In this document: piece after piece, positions 44,005 through 54,963 of the stretch
Layout of the letters: each line of letters begins with the position of its first letter
How positions within the stretch are numbered: position 1 is the stretch's first letter
Source: Hyphomicrobium sp. CS1BSMeth3
GTDB lineage: Bacteria; Pseudomonadota; Alphaproteobacteria; Rhizobiales; Hyphomicrobiaceae
Direction of reading: 5' to 3'
DNA: 64,000 bases
Assembly: GCF_900117415.1 (NCBI RefSeq)
Contig: NZ_FPEI01000004.1
Location: 682,001-746,000 of the forward strand
Translations under genes and position numbers: made by a program
Notes under the pieces: generated by a model
Told to the model about the DNA's origin: nothing
Database searches by the model: none
The model's input: only the letters and a program-made list of their open reading frames with translations

Positions 44005-45438
44005 ATGAGTCGTTCATCGAGTTTGCCGACGCACGAGCGCCACGAGGATAACATCGCCTCCGTTCGGCCGGCGCGAGACACGTCCGCGCCCGCGTCCGCA
44101 AAAGCCGACGCGCCGGCATCGGGCCAGCCGCTCGCGGACCTCGATGCACTCGGCCGCCTCGCAGCCCTCGATAAAGCGTTCGCATCCCCGCAGCCGACCG
44201 ATCCAGCGCCCGAAGCCAAGCCGGAACCGAGCAGCGCCAAGGCGCCCGCGCCGAAGAAGGGGCGGCCGCAGCTCCGCGCCATCGACCGGCGCATCCTGAA
44301 AACGATTGCCGGTGTCGTCCTCGTCGCGGTCGCGGGCTGGATGCCCCTCCAAACGCTCATGCAGACGACCAGCACCGAGGCGATCATCAACGCCCGCCTC
44401 ATCACGCTGCGCGCGCCTATCGAAGGCCAGATCGCCTGGGTCGGCAACGTCGCCGTCGGCACGGAGCTCAAGCCCGGCGCCGAAGTGCTGAGCATCGTCA
44501 ATCCGCGCGCCGAGCGCGGCAGGCTCGACTCCGTCGCCCAGCTCGTCGGCGAGCTCGAAGGTGAGATCAAGGCGCTCGGCGGCCGCCGCGACGGCCTGCA
44601 GACGCTGCACGACGAGCACACGGCCAATGCCGAGGCCTTCCGGGCCGGGCGCATTGCTCAGCTCGAGTCGCGCATGGCCGAAACACGCAGCGAGATCTCC
44701 GCCTCGACCGCCCGGCACGAGGAGGCCCAGCAGGCGCTGGAGCGCGCGCAGGCTCTTGCCGACGCAGGCACCGGCACTGTCGTCACCCTCGAGCGCGCCC
44801 GGCGCGATGCGACGGTCGCCGCGCAGTCCCTCGAAGCCCTCGGCCATCGCCGCAACACCCTCGACGTCGAGCTCTCCGCGCTGCGCCGCGGCGTCTACGT
44901 CGGTGACAGCTACAACGACCGCCCGCAGTCCCTCCAGCGCGCCGACGAGATCACGCTCCGCCTGAAGGAGATCACGGCCGACGTCGCCCAGCGCGAGGCG
45001 CGCCTCGCCAATCTGCGCACCGAGCTTGCCGCCGAGAACATGCGCTATGCCCAGCGTTCGGCTGCCGGGCTCGTCGCGCCAGTCAGCGGCAGCATCTGGG
45101 AGGTCATGACGGCGCCCGGCGAGTCGGTCGTGCGCGGCCAGGATCTCGCGCGCCTCCTCGACTGCTCCGGCCTGGTCGTGACCGCAACCGTCGGCGAAGC
45201 GGCCTACAACAAGCTCCGCGTCGGCGAGCCGGCCCGCTTCCGCTTTCGCGGCGAGAGCACCGACTACGAGGGCCGCATCGTCAGCCTCACCGGCGTCGCA
45301 ACCGCACCAGCCAATCTCGCCATTCAGCCGGCGGCGCTCGCCAAGGAGCCCTACCGCGTGACCGTATCGCTCCCCGCGATGACCACCACCGGCCGGTGCA
45401 GCGTCGGGCGCACGGGCCGCGTCACCTTCGGCAGTTGA
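44005..45438 (+). CDS. HlyD-type membrane fusion protein of an exopolysaccharide synthase pair
   Basis: A 477-residue protein: a Ser/Ala/Pro-rich cytoplasmic N terminus, one transmembrane helix (ILKTIAGVVLVAVAGWMPLQTL, about 98-119), a biotinyl-like segment (LRAPIEGQIAWVGNVAVGTELKPGAEVLSIVNP), a long coiled coil (about 170-345) and the second half of the lipoyl/barrel domain (LVAPVSGSIWEVMTAPGESVVRGQDLARLLDC). ATG 44005 follows TTGGAG. It ends 18 bp before the synthase gene. The pair resembles Sinorhizobium bgsB-bgsA, whose membrane-fusion partner is thought to guide the glucan through the periplasm. Confidence 0.85.
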   Translation: MSRSSSLPTHERHEDNIASVRPARDTSAPASAKADAPASGQPLADLDALGRLAALDKAFASPQPTDPAPEAKPEPSSAKAPAPKKGRPQLRAIDRRILKTIAGVVLVAVAGWMPLQTLMQTTSTEAIINARLITLRAPIEGQIAWVGNVAVGTELKPGAEVLSIVNPRAERGRLDSVAQLVGELEGEIKALGGRRDGLQTLHDEHTANAEAFRAGRIAQLESRMAETRSEISASTARHEEAQQALERAQALADAGTGTVVTLERARRDATVAAQSLEALGHRRNTLDVELSALRRGVYVGDSYNDRPQSLQRADEITLRLKEITADVAQREARLANLRTELAAENMRYAQRSAAGLVAPVSGSIWEVMTAPGESVVRGQDLARLLDCSGLVVTATVGEAAYNKLRVGEPARFRFRGESTDYEGRIVSLTGVATAPANLAIQPAALAKEPYRVTVSLPAMTTTGRCSVGRTGRVTFGS

Positions 45439-45456
45439 TCCTCTGAGGCTCCTGCC

Positions 45457-47409
45457 ATGCTGCTCTTCGAGGCTCTAGCGCCCGGCTTTCTCGTCCTGGG
45501 CTTTGCCTGGACGGTCCTGCCTTGGCTCAAGGCCGAGGACGAGCGCGCCCGCGCGGCCATGGTCGCGGTCATGCTGGTGCTCATGTGGCGCTACATGGCC
45601 TGGCGCTGGATCGTGACGCTGCCTCCCATCGGCCTCAGCGTCGACTTCCTCGTCGGGCTCATCTTCGTCACGGTCGAGACCCTCGTCGTCATGGGCGCCA
45701 CGATCAGCCTCTCATTCCTCGTCCGTCTCACCAACCGCTCGCCGGATGCCGATCGCAACGAGCCTTGGCTCATGACCCAGCCGCGCCTGCCGCTCGTCGA
45801 TGTCTTCATCTGCACCTATAACGAGGAAGAGGCCATCCTCGAGCGCACGATCGTCGGCGCGCTCGCGCTCGACTATCCGCGCTATCGCGTGTGGGTCCTC
45901 GACGACGGCCGCCGCCCCTGGCTCGAGGCGCTTACTGCCCGCCTCGGCGCGAACTATCTGACGCGCCCCGACAACGCCCACGCCAAGGCCGGCAACATCA
46001 ACAACGGGCTGCGCCACGTCGCAACCCTGCCCGAGCGGCCCGACTTCATCAGCATCCTCGATGCCGACTTCGTGCCGGCACCGCATTTCCTGCGCCGCGC
46101 GCTGAGCCTCTTCCGCGAGGAGGACGTCGGCATCGTCCAGACGCCGCAGCACTTCATCAATCCAGACCCGCTGCAGAGCAATCTCTCGCTCGCCCGCGTG
46201 TGGCCGGACGAGCAACGCTACTTCTTCGATGTGGTCATGGCGGCGAAGGATGCCTGGGGCGCCTCCTTCTGCTGCGGCACGTCCTCGGTCATCCGCTTCC
46301 CGATCCTCCAGCAGATCGGCGGCTTCCCGACGGAATCCGTGACCGAGGACTACCTCGTCACGCTGAAAATGAAGGTCGCGGGCTACCGCACGGTCTATCT
46401 CAATGAGCGCCTTTCGCTCGGCCTCGCACCCGAAGGCCTCAAGGAGTACGTGACGCAAAGGAGCCGCTGGGCGCTCGGCTTCGTGCAGATCTGCCGCGGC
46501 GCGCTCGGCCCGCTCCGCCCGAAGAATGGCCTCACGCTCATCGACCGCATCAGCCTCACGGAGACGTTCCTCTACTGGTCGGCCGGCCACACCTTCCGCC
46601 TGTTCGGCATCGTCATCCCGATCCTCTATCTGATCTTCAACGTGCACGCCGTGCAGGCCGATGTGATGGACACGCTCGGCTACTACCTCCCCTACTTCAT
46701 CTCGCAGATCACCATCATGGGCTGGATGGCGCGCGGGCGCGTCATGCCCATCATGTCGGACGTGACGCAGCTCCTCGCCGCCTCGCAGATCAGTCGCGCG
46801 GTGGTCCATGGCATCATCAAGCCCAAGGGGCACAAGTTCCAAGTGACGGCCAAAGGCGGCGACCGCAGCAAGCGCTTCATCCAATGGCCGCTCATGCGCA
46901 TTTTCCTGATCTATCTTGCACTGACCATCGGCGGGCTCGTGTGGGCCTTTGTGTTCGAGGATGGCAGCAAGCTGCGCGACTCCGCCGCCCTCTGCCTCTT
47001 CTGGAGCTGGTACAATATCGTCGTGCTCACCATCGCCTGCATGGTGTGCATCGAGCAGCCGCGTCTGCGCGCCTCCGAGCGCCTCAACGCACGCGGCATG
47101 GCGCTCGTTGAGGTCGATGGCGACATCTCCGAAGCGCGCGTCCTCGATGTATCCCTCGGCGGCGCCCGGCTCGCCGGCGCATCGCCGGCATTTCAGGGCA
47201 AGAGCGTGACGCTCGTTCTCGACGGCTTGAGCATAAGAGGCACCGTCCTGCGTGTCGCCTCGCAAGAGTTCGTCGTGCGCTTCGAGGAAACGGCCGAGAC
47301 AAAAGCCAAGCTCATCCGCTTCATTTATTCGGGCCGCTTCTCAGCCGACGTACCGCGCATCATCCCCGCGCGCGTCGCAGCCGCAACGCTCGGCCGCGTG
47401 ATGCGCTGA
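45457..47409 (+). CDS. Family-2 glycan synthase with C-terminal PilZ domain (cellulose/mixed-linkage glucan synthase type)
   Basis: A 650-residue inner-membrane processive glycosyltransferase. Catalytic motifs: DDG (149-151), DAD (202-204), TED (296-298) and QRSRW (334-338). The gating-loop-like FQVTAKGG is at about 461-468. Transmembrane helices flank the GT domain (about 5-90 and 370-530). The C terminus carries a PilZ domain with RASER (538-542) and DVSLGG (564-569), the c-di-GMP-binding pair, so activity is probably c-di-GMP dependent. No bcsB, bcsC or bcsZ is present, arguing against a standard cellulose operon. Candidate products are cellulose-like, curdlan-like or mixed-linkage beta-glucan; the sequence alone does not decide. 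Confidence 0.9.
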   Translation: MLLFEALAPGFLVLGFAWTVLPWLKAEDERARAAMVAVMLVLMWRYMAWRWIVTLPPIGLSVDFLVGLIFVTVETLVVMGATISLSFLVRLTNRSPDADRNEPWLMTQPRLPLVDVFICTYNEEEAILERTIVGALALDYPRYRVWVLDDGRRPWLEALTARLGANYLTRPDNAHAKAGNINNGLRHVATLPERPDFISILDADFVPAPHFLRRALSLFREEDVGIVQTPQHFINPDPLQSNLSLARVWPDEQRYFFDVVMAAKDAWGASFCCGTSSVIRFPILQQIGGFPTESVTEDYLVTLKMKVAGYRTVYLNERLSLGLAPEGLKEYVTQRSRWALGFVQICRGALGPLRPKNGLTLIDRISLTETFLYWSAGHTFRLFGIVIPILYLIFNVHAVQADVMDTLGYYLPYFISQITIMGWMARGRVMPIMSDVTQLLAASQISRAVVHGIIKPKGHKFQVTAKGGDRSKRFIQWPLMRIFLIYLALTIGGLVWAFVFEDGSKLRDSAALCLFWSWYNIVVLTIACMVCIEQPRLRASERLNARGMALVEVDGDISEARVLDVSLGGARLAGASPAFQGKSVTLVLDGLSIRGTVLRVASQEFVVRFEETAETKAKLIRFIYSGRFSADVPRIIPARVAAATLGRVMR

Positions 47410-47650
47410 GCGCGTCCTGCACTGCAACAGCCGACAATCACGCGCAGGTGATCGACGCGCCGCGCGTCCCAGCTTTTCGACCTTCCGGAAAGTCCTTACG
47501 ATCCGATCGCGGACCACGCGCGCCGTCGGTCGAAGCACTTCTACAAATCAGAAAGGAGCGAGCTGGCAAGCGGCACGGAAGGGTTCGCGAAACGAGAGAC
47601 GTCAAAGTCCACGAACAAACGTTCGCATTCGCATACCGGGAGGAAGCACC

Positions 47651-48262
47651 GTGACACGTTCATTTTTGCGAGCCCCGCTCTTCGGGCTCATTGCCTTCGC
47701 ATTTGCAGCCGTCCACCTGCCATCACCCGCCTGGAGCCAAACTGGCGAAGGATGGATCCAGCTCTTCGACGGAAAGAACCTGGGCGACTGGAACAAGGTC
47801 GGCGAAACCAACTGGCGCGTCGAGGATGGCGCCATCGTCGCCGACAAGGTGACGAGCAAGACCGCTGCGCATCTCGTCAGCAAGGACAAGTACAAGGACT
47901 TCATGGTCTACGTGGAGTTCTGGGCCAGTGACGACGCCAACAGCGGCATCTTCCTGCGCTGCCAGGACCCGACCACGATCACGGATCGCAACTGCTACGA
48001 GGTCAATATCTTCGACCAGCGCAAGGATCCGACCTACGGGACCGGCGGCATCGTGAACTTCACCGAGGTCAATCCGATGCCCAAAGCCGGCGGCAAATGG
48101 AACACCTTCGAGATCACGGCCAAGGGACGCCAGATCACCGTCATGCTCAACGGGCAGAAGACCGCCGAGCTGCACAATGGCCTGTTCATCGAGGGCTATC
48201 TCACGCTGCAGCACGGCTCTGGCGTGATCAAGTTCCGCAAAGTAGCGATCAAGCCGCTCTGA
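47651..48262 (+). CDS. Secreted DUF1080 (3-keto-disaccharide hydrolase-type) protein
   Basis: A 203-residue exported protein: signal peptide (LFGLIAFAFAAVHLPSPAWSQ), then a single DUF1080 beta-sandwich domain with WIQLFDGKNLGDWNKVG, WRVEDGAIVAD, NSGIFLRC and LTLQHGSGVIKFRKVAIKPL. The family is concanavalin-like and some members hydrolyse 3-keto-glycosides; for this protein activity is inference. GTG 47651 follows GGGAGGAAG. It lies 241 bp after the glycan synthase, so a link to glucan metabolism is possible but not shown. Confidence 0.88.
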   Translation: MTRSFLRAPLFGLIAFAFAAVHLPSPAWSQTGEGWIQLFDGKNLGDWNKVGETNWRVEDGAIVADKVTSKTAAHLVSKDKYKDFMVYVEFWASDDANSGIFLRCQDPTTITDRNCYEVNIFDQRKDPTYGTGGIVNFTEVNPMPKAGGKWNTFEITAKGRQITVMLNGQKTAELHNGLFIEGYLTLQHGSGVIKFRKVAIKPL

Positions 48263-48281
48263 CGCATTCGCACGCGCAATC

Positions 48282-48309
48282 GCCGGCGCGAGCACCCGCT
48301 CGCGCCGGC
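48282..48309. terminator. Candidate bidirectional terminator hairpin
   Basis: A perfect 11-bp GC stem (GCCGGCGCGAG / CTCGCGCCGGC) with a 6-nt loop sits between two convergent genes. Neither side has a real T run, so it may be a weak or factor-assisted terminator. Confidence 0.5.
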
Positions 48310-48313
48310 ATAT

Positions 48314-49444
48314 TCATGCCACGCGGAACCGCGCGATCGTCTCGCGATCAATCTCGATGCCGAGCCCCGGCCCCGTCGGGATTTCGACGCGACCGTTCTC
48401 ATGCTCGATCGGCGTCTTCAGCACGGCCTGGCGGAAGGGATGCTCCGAACGGTCGAACTCGAGGATGGGCGGGCGCGGCGTGTGGCGCGGCGGCACATCC
48501 GGCAGCGCGGCGAGAAGTTGCAGCGACGCCGCGAGCCCGATACCCGTCCCCCACACGTGCGGCACGTACCGCACGCCGAAGGCCGCTGCCATGTCGGCGA
48601 TCTTCTTGCACTCGGAGAGCCCGCCCGCCGCGCACGTATCCGGCTGGACGATGTCGATCGCCCTGCGCATGAACACCTCGCGGAAGCCCCAGCGCGTGAA
48701 CTCGCACTCCCCGCCCGCAACCGGGATCGGCTGGCCGCGGCGCACCTCGACATAGCTGTCGAGATCATCCGGCACGACCGGCTCCTCGAACCAGCCGATG
48801 TCGAGATCGGCAACCGCGCGGCCGAGCGCAATGGCCTCCAGCGCATCGAAGCCATGGTTCGCATCGAGCATAAGACCGATCTTCGGCCCGACCGCCTTGC
48901 GCACGGCGCGAATGAGCGCAGCATCCTCCTCGACGCCGAAGCCGATCTTGAGCTTGACCGCCTTGAAGCCCTCGCGGACATAGCCCTTCACCTCCTCGAC
49001 CACATAGTCGAGCGGATCGCCCTTGCTAAGCCGGTAGGTCCCCGTCGCATAGGCATCGACGGACGTCCGGTTCGCGCCGCCGAGCAGCATCGAGGCCGGC
49101 ACATTGAAGTGGCGCCCCTTGAGATCGAAGAGCGCGATGTCGATGCCGCTGATCGCCGAAATCACCACGCCCTTCTGACCGTAGTCGCGGAAGTGGTTGT
49201 AGAGATCCATCCAGATGACATCGGTCGCGCGTGGATCGCGGCCGATCAGGCGGCCCTTCAGCGCCTCGATGACCGCCGCGTTGATGCGCGCGGGTCCATA
49301 GCACTCGCCCCAGCCGGTCGTCCCCGTGTCCGACGTGATCTCGACAAGGCAGCTCGCGCGAACAGCCGTCGAGGAGAATGACCACCCGAAGGGCTCGGAA
49401 AGCGGCGCTTCGAGTACATGCGTGCGGACTTCGGTAATCTTCAC
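48314..49444 (-). CDS. Mandelate racemase/muconate lactonizing enzyme family protein
   Basis: A 376-residue enolase-superfamily enzyme that abstracts the alpha-proton of a carboxylate, probably a sugar-acid dehydratase or a racemase. A KxK motif at K164/K166 and metal ligands D194 (LDAN), E220 (FEEP) and E246 (GGECE) are visible. H296 (VPHVWGT) with D269 suggests the His-Asp dyad of the mandelate racemase subgroup. The barrel and the N-terminal capping domain are complete. GTG 49444 follows GGGAGG; the longer form would need TTG. It is divergent from the ABC importer, which could supply its substrate. Confidence 0.9.
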   Translation of the reverse strand: MKITEVRTHVLEAPLSEPFGWSFSSTAVRASCLVEITSDTGTTGWGECYGPARINAAVIEALKGRLIGRDPRATDVIWMDLYNHFRDYGQKGVVISAISGIDIALFDLKGRHFNVPASMLLGGANRTSVDAYATGTYRLSKGDPLDYVVEEVKGYVREGFKAVKLKIGFGVEEDAALIRAVRKAVGPKIGLMLDANHGFDALEAIALGRAVADLDIGWFEEPVVPDDLDSYVEVRRGQPIPVAGGECEFTRWGFREVFMRRAIDIVQPDTCAAGGLSECKKIADMAAAFGVRYVPHVWGTGIGLAASLQLLAALPDVPPRHTPRPPILEFDRSEHPFRQAVLKTPIEHENGRVEIPTGPGLGIEIDRETIARFRVA

Positions 49445-49623
49445 GAAACGACCTCCCGGCAAAATGTCGCGCTTGGCGCGCTTCGGCGCGGACTAGATTA
49501 GACGTCATGCGCGCCGACGCCGCAACGGATGGCGTTGCAGCATTGACGAGGATCAAAGACGCACACGTTGTTCACGCTGCGTCTTGCAGAATGTGCAATC
49601 CTTTCTCTCGAAGGAGGCTCGAC

Positions 49624-49896
49624 ATGGACTGGCCGATGTATCGCCGTGTCGAACGCCAAGCCGTACGCATGCACGAAATGATGGACCGGCTCGGCGTGGA
49701 CCCGATCGCCTTTGCACGCCTGCGACAGGGCGAGACCTATGCGGAGGCACGCGCCAACTGCCTCTTCTGCGTGAACGCGGACGCATGTCTCCGCTGGCTC
49801 GAAAACGAAACGATCCCTCAGGAAGCGCCGACTTTCTGCGCGAACTTCAAATTGTTCGAGACCTGCCCGAAGCGGTGCACCACCCCGCAATCGTGA
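49624..49896 (+). CDS. Small cysteine-rich DUF6455-like protein
   Basis: A 90-residue soluble protein with ARANCLFCVNADACLRWLE and APTFCANFKLFETC, a spaced set of five cysteines. This matches a small alphaproteobacterial family (DUF6455-like) of unknown function; the cysteines may bind metal or form disulfides. ATG 49624 follows GAAGGAGG. It lies between the enolase-superfamily gene and the ABC importer, without obvious functional connection. Confidence 0.7.
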   Translation: MDWPMYRRVERQAVRMHEMMDRLGVDPIAFARLRQGETYAEARANCLFCVNADACLRWLENETIPQEAPTFCANFKLFETCPKRCTTPQS

Positions 49897-50065
49897 GCAC
49901 ATCGCCTGCATCCACCGACGGCAGAGCTTGGTGCAGTGCAAAAGAAGTCGTACGCAAATCGTACGCAGAGAGGCCTTGAACACCCTCGGGCGATCGCGGA
50001 CAATAGTCCGGACTTAGTCATGGCTGCGCCGGCACGCGCCAGCCCTGGATAGGCTTGGGGGCCAC

Positions 50066-52144
<2,079 letters not shown>

Positions 52145-52214
52145 CCGGCACCCAGAACGACGCAAAACAATAAGCGTCGCAATTCGCGAATGAACGAAGT
52201 GGAGGAAACTGAAG

Positions 52215-53795
52215 ATGAGACGCACGACAAGTATCGCCTTGGCGTTGACCGCCGCGGCGCTGGTGGCCGCTCCGGCGGCTGCCCAAACTCCCAAGAAGGG
52301 CGGCATTCTGAAGTTCGCCTCGGTCGCCGAGCCGCCGACCACGGACTGCCACGGCACGACGACCTTCGCCATGATCCATCCGGTCGTGCCGCAGTACTCG
52401 ACGCTGCTCAAGCTCGTCGGCCCGCACGACAAGACGCGGACCGAAGGCGACCTCGCGGAGTCGTGGGAGATCTCGCCGGACGGCCTGACCTATACCTTCA
52501 AGCTGCGCCGCGGCGTGAAGTGGCACGACGGCTCGCCGTTCTCGTCCGCCGACATCAAGGCGACCTACGAGCGCATCGTGAACCCGCCGGAGGGCGTCGT
52601 CTCCTCGCGCAAGGCCGTCCATCAGGACATCCAGCAGATCACGACGCCCGATGACTACACGGTGGTCTTCAAGCTGAAGCAGCCGAACGCATCGATGATC
52701 CTGCACTTCGCCTCGCCCTTCAACTGCGTCTACAATGCCGCCAAGCTCGCCAAGGATCCCACCTATCCCTCCAAGGAGGTCATGGGCACGGGCGCCTTCA
52801 AGTTCGTCGAGTACGTGAAGGGCTCGCACTGGGTCGCAACGCGCTTCGAGGACTACTGGGACAAGCCGCGGCCCTATCTCGACGGCTATCGTCTCTTCTT
52901 CGTGCGCGGCACCGCGGTCGTCGCAGGCATGCAGGGTGGCCAGTTCGATGCCGAGTTCCGCGGCCGCACCCCGCAGGAGCGCGACCAGCTCGTCGCCGCC
53001 ATGAAGGACAAGGTCACGGTGCTGGAAGGGCCGTGGACCACCAACATCCTGCTCTCCTTCAACACCGAGAAGAAGCCCTTCGACGACGTCCGCGTGCGCC
53101 AGGCCTTGACCATGGCCATCGATCGCTGGGGCGGCTCGGAAAGCCTCGGCAAGGTCTCGCTGATCAAGGGCGTGAGCGGCGTCTTCCGTCCGGGCTCTCC
53201 CTACTCCATCTCCGACGAGGAGCTGAAGAAGATCCCGGGCTTCTGGCCGGACATCAACAAGTCGCGCGAGGAAGCCAAGCGCCTGCTGAAGGAAGCGGGC
53301 GTCAGCAACCTCAAAGTCAAGCTGCTCAACCGCACGATCGCGCAGCCCTTCACGCCGGCCGGCATCTTCGCCATCGACCAGTGGCGGCGCATCGGCGTCG
53401 AGACCGAGCACGTGCAGGTCGAGACCAAGCTCTGGTACGACGGCATGGAGAGCGGCAACTTCGATGTGTGCGTGCAGAACATCTCGGACTTCACCGATGA
53501 CCCGAATGCCCAGTTCAACACGCTGCTGAGCAAGAAGGTCTCGGCGATCGCCTACTCGCGGCACACCGATAGCAAGATCGACGACATGTACACCCTGCAG
53601 TCGGGCACGGTCGATCCGACGGCCCGCTTGAAGATCGTGAACGATCTCGAGAAGTACGTCCTGACGCAGGCCTACAACATTCCCCTGCTCTGGTATCAGC
53701 GGATCGTCGTCAACAATGCGAAGATAAAGGGCTGGGATCTGACGCCCAGCCACTTCACCGGCCAGCAGCTCACGCACGTCTGGCTCGACGAGTAG
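52215..53795 (+). CDS. Periplasmic substrate-binding protein of a peptide-type ABC importer
   Basis: A 526-residue family-5 solute-binding protein. The signal peptide (MRRTTSIALALTAAALVAAPAAAQ) is followed by GGILKFASVAEPPTTDC, then LAESWEISPDGLTYTFKLRRGVKWHDGSPFSSADIKATYERI, the family signature. The substrate is not determined; dipeptides, opines, nickel chelates or sugar acids are possible. ATG 52215 follows GGAGGAAACTGAAG. A palindromic repeat separates it from the permease genes. Confidence 0.93.
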   Translation: MRRTTSIALALTAAALVAAPAAAQTPKKGGILKFASVAEPPTTDCHGTTTFAMIHPVVPQYSTLLKLVGPHDKTRTEGDLAESWEISPDGLTYTFKLRRGVKWHDGSPFSSADIKATYERIVNPPEGVVSSRKAVHQDIQQITTPDDYTVVFKLKQPNASMILHFASPFNCVYNAAKLAKDPTYPSKEVMGTGAFKFVEYVKGSHWVATRFEDYWDKPRPYLDGYRLFFVRGTAVVAGMQGGQFDAEFRGRTPQERDQLVAAMKDKVTVLEGPWTTNILLSFNTEKKPFDDVRVRQALTMAIDRWGGSESLGKVSLIKGVSGVFRPGSPYSISDEELKKIPGFWPDINKSREEAKRLLKEAGVSNLKVKLLNRTIAQPFTPAGIFAIDQWRRIGVETEHVQVETKLWYDGMESGNFDVCVQNISDFTDDPNAQFNTLLSKKVSAIAYSRHTDSKIDDMYTLQSGTVDPTARLKIVNDLEKYVLTQAYNIPLLWYQRIVVNNAKIKGWDLTPSHFTGQQLTHVWLDE

Positions 53796-53820
53796 GCCGC
53801 AAGAGCGGCGACCATTTTTC

Positions 53821-53961
53821 CCCTCTCCCCGTGCTTACGGGGAGAGGGTTAGGGTGAGGGGCGGCGACACACGCTGACGTTGGTAAGTGCCGCCGCCCCT
53901 CATCCCGACCTTCTCGTCGCGCTGAAAGCGCGCCTCTGGCGCGACAAGCACGGGGAGAAGG
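53821..53961. repeat. GC-rich palindromic intergenic repeat, copy 1
   Basis: Three hairpins in a row. First arms are 53821-53831 / 53838-53848 (CCCTCTCCCCG / CGGGGAGAGGG). Central arms are 53856-53866 / 53891-53901 (GAGGGGCGGCG / CGCCGCCCCTC). The last arms are CCTTCTC / GAGAAGG (53909-53915 / 53955-53961), enclosing a smaller GTCGCGC / GCGCGAC stem. It fills the spacer between the binding-protein and permease genes and may reduce or protect the downstream message. Confidence 0.85.
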
Positions 53962-53995
53962 AGAAGTTCGCTCCTTACTGCGACATCGGACACCC

Positions 53996-54949
53996 ATGAC
54001 CGGCTACATCATCAGGCGCCTGCTCCTCGTTATTCCCTCGCTGATCGGGGTGGCTGTCGCCGTCTTCTTTCTCATCCGCGTCATGCCGGGTGATGTGGTC
54101 GTCGTGAAGCTGCGCGCTGACGGCGTTGCGGTCAGCGAGGACGCCATCATCGCCGAGCGCAAGCGCCTCGGCCTCGACAAGTCGATCGGCCACCAGTTCG
54201 TCGACTACATGTGGGGGCTGAGCCGCCTCGATCTCGGCAAGTCGCTCTGGACTGGCGAGCGCGTCGTCGACGAAATCATGCTGCGTTTTCCGGTGTCCCT
54301 GCAGATCGCCATCATGGCGACCCTCATCGCGGTCTTCATCGCGATACCCTTGGGCACGCTATCCGCGCTCTACCGAGATACCTGGATAGACTACACCGTG
54401 CGCGTCGTTGCCGTGTCCGGCCTCGCCATCCCGAGCTTCTGGCTCGGCATGATCATCGTGCTGGGCCTGATCACCGTATTCGGGTGGCTGCCGCAGATCG
54501 GCTATGTCTCGATCTTCGAGAACCCGTGGGCCAATCTCGCCGCGCTCTTCTGGCCGGCGTTGTCGGTCGGCTACCGCTACGCGGCCGTCGCGACGCGCAT
54601 GATGCGCTCAGCCCTGCTCGAAGTCATGCGTGAGGACTACATCCGCACGGCGCGCGCGAAGGGCGTCTTCCGCCGCATCATCACGCGCCGCCACGCCATG
54701 CGCAATGCCATGCTGCCCGTCGTCACCGTCATCGGGCTCGAGTTCGCCTTCCTGATCGGCGGCCTCGTCGTCACCGAGCAGGTCTTCAACATCAACGGCA
54801 TCGGCAAGCTCTTCGTCGACGCGACCACCCGCGGCGACTTCACGCTCATACAAGGTCTCGTGCTGCTGATCGCGGTGACCTTCATCCTCGTCAATCTTGT
54901 GGTCGACCTGCTCTATGCTTGGCTCGACCCGCGCATCCGCCTGAGCTGA
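53996..54949 (+). CDS. Peptide-type ABC importer permease (DppB type)
   Basis: A 317-residue integral membrane protein with six transmembrane segments. It starts MTGYIIRRLLLVIPSLIGVAVAVFFLIRVMPGD, the conserved start of DppB-type permeases. The EAA-like loop contains MMRSALLEVMREDYIRTARAKGVF and the segment MRNAMLPVVTVIGLEFAFLIGGLVVTEQVF follows. It is paired with the next gene, which starts 14 bp later, to form the membrane channel. Confidence 0.94.
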   Translation: MTGYIIRRLLLVIPSLIGVAVAVFFLIRVMPGDVVVVKLRADGVAVSEDAIIAERKRLGLDKSIGHQFVDYMWGLSRLDLGKSLWTGERVVDEIMLRFPVSLQIAIMATLIAVFIAIPLGTLSALYRDTWIDYTVRVVAVSGLAIPSFWLGMIIVLGLITVFGWLPQIGYVSIFENPWANLAALFWPALSVGYRYAAVATRMMRSALLEVMREDYIRTARAKGVFRRIITRRHAMRNAMLPVVTVIGLEFAFLIGGLVVTEQVFNINGIGKLFVDATTRGDFTLIQGLVLLIAVTFILVNLVVDLLYAWLDPRIRLS

Positions 54950-54963
54950 GCGGGAGACACACT

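Noticed and set aside
44005-47409. Standard bacterial cellulose operon
   Set aside because: Only a BcsA-like synthase is present, with an HlyD-type partner in place of BcsB; no bcsC, bcsZ or bcsD-like genes are nearby.
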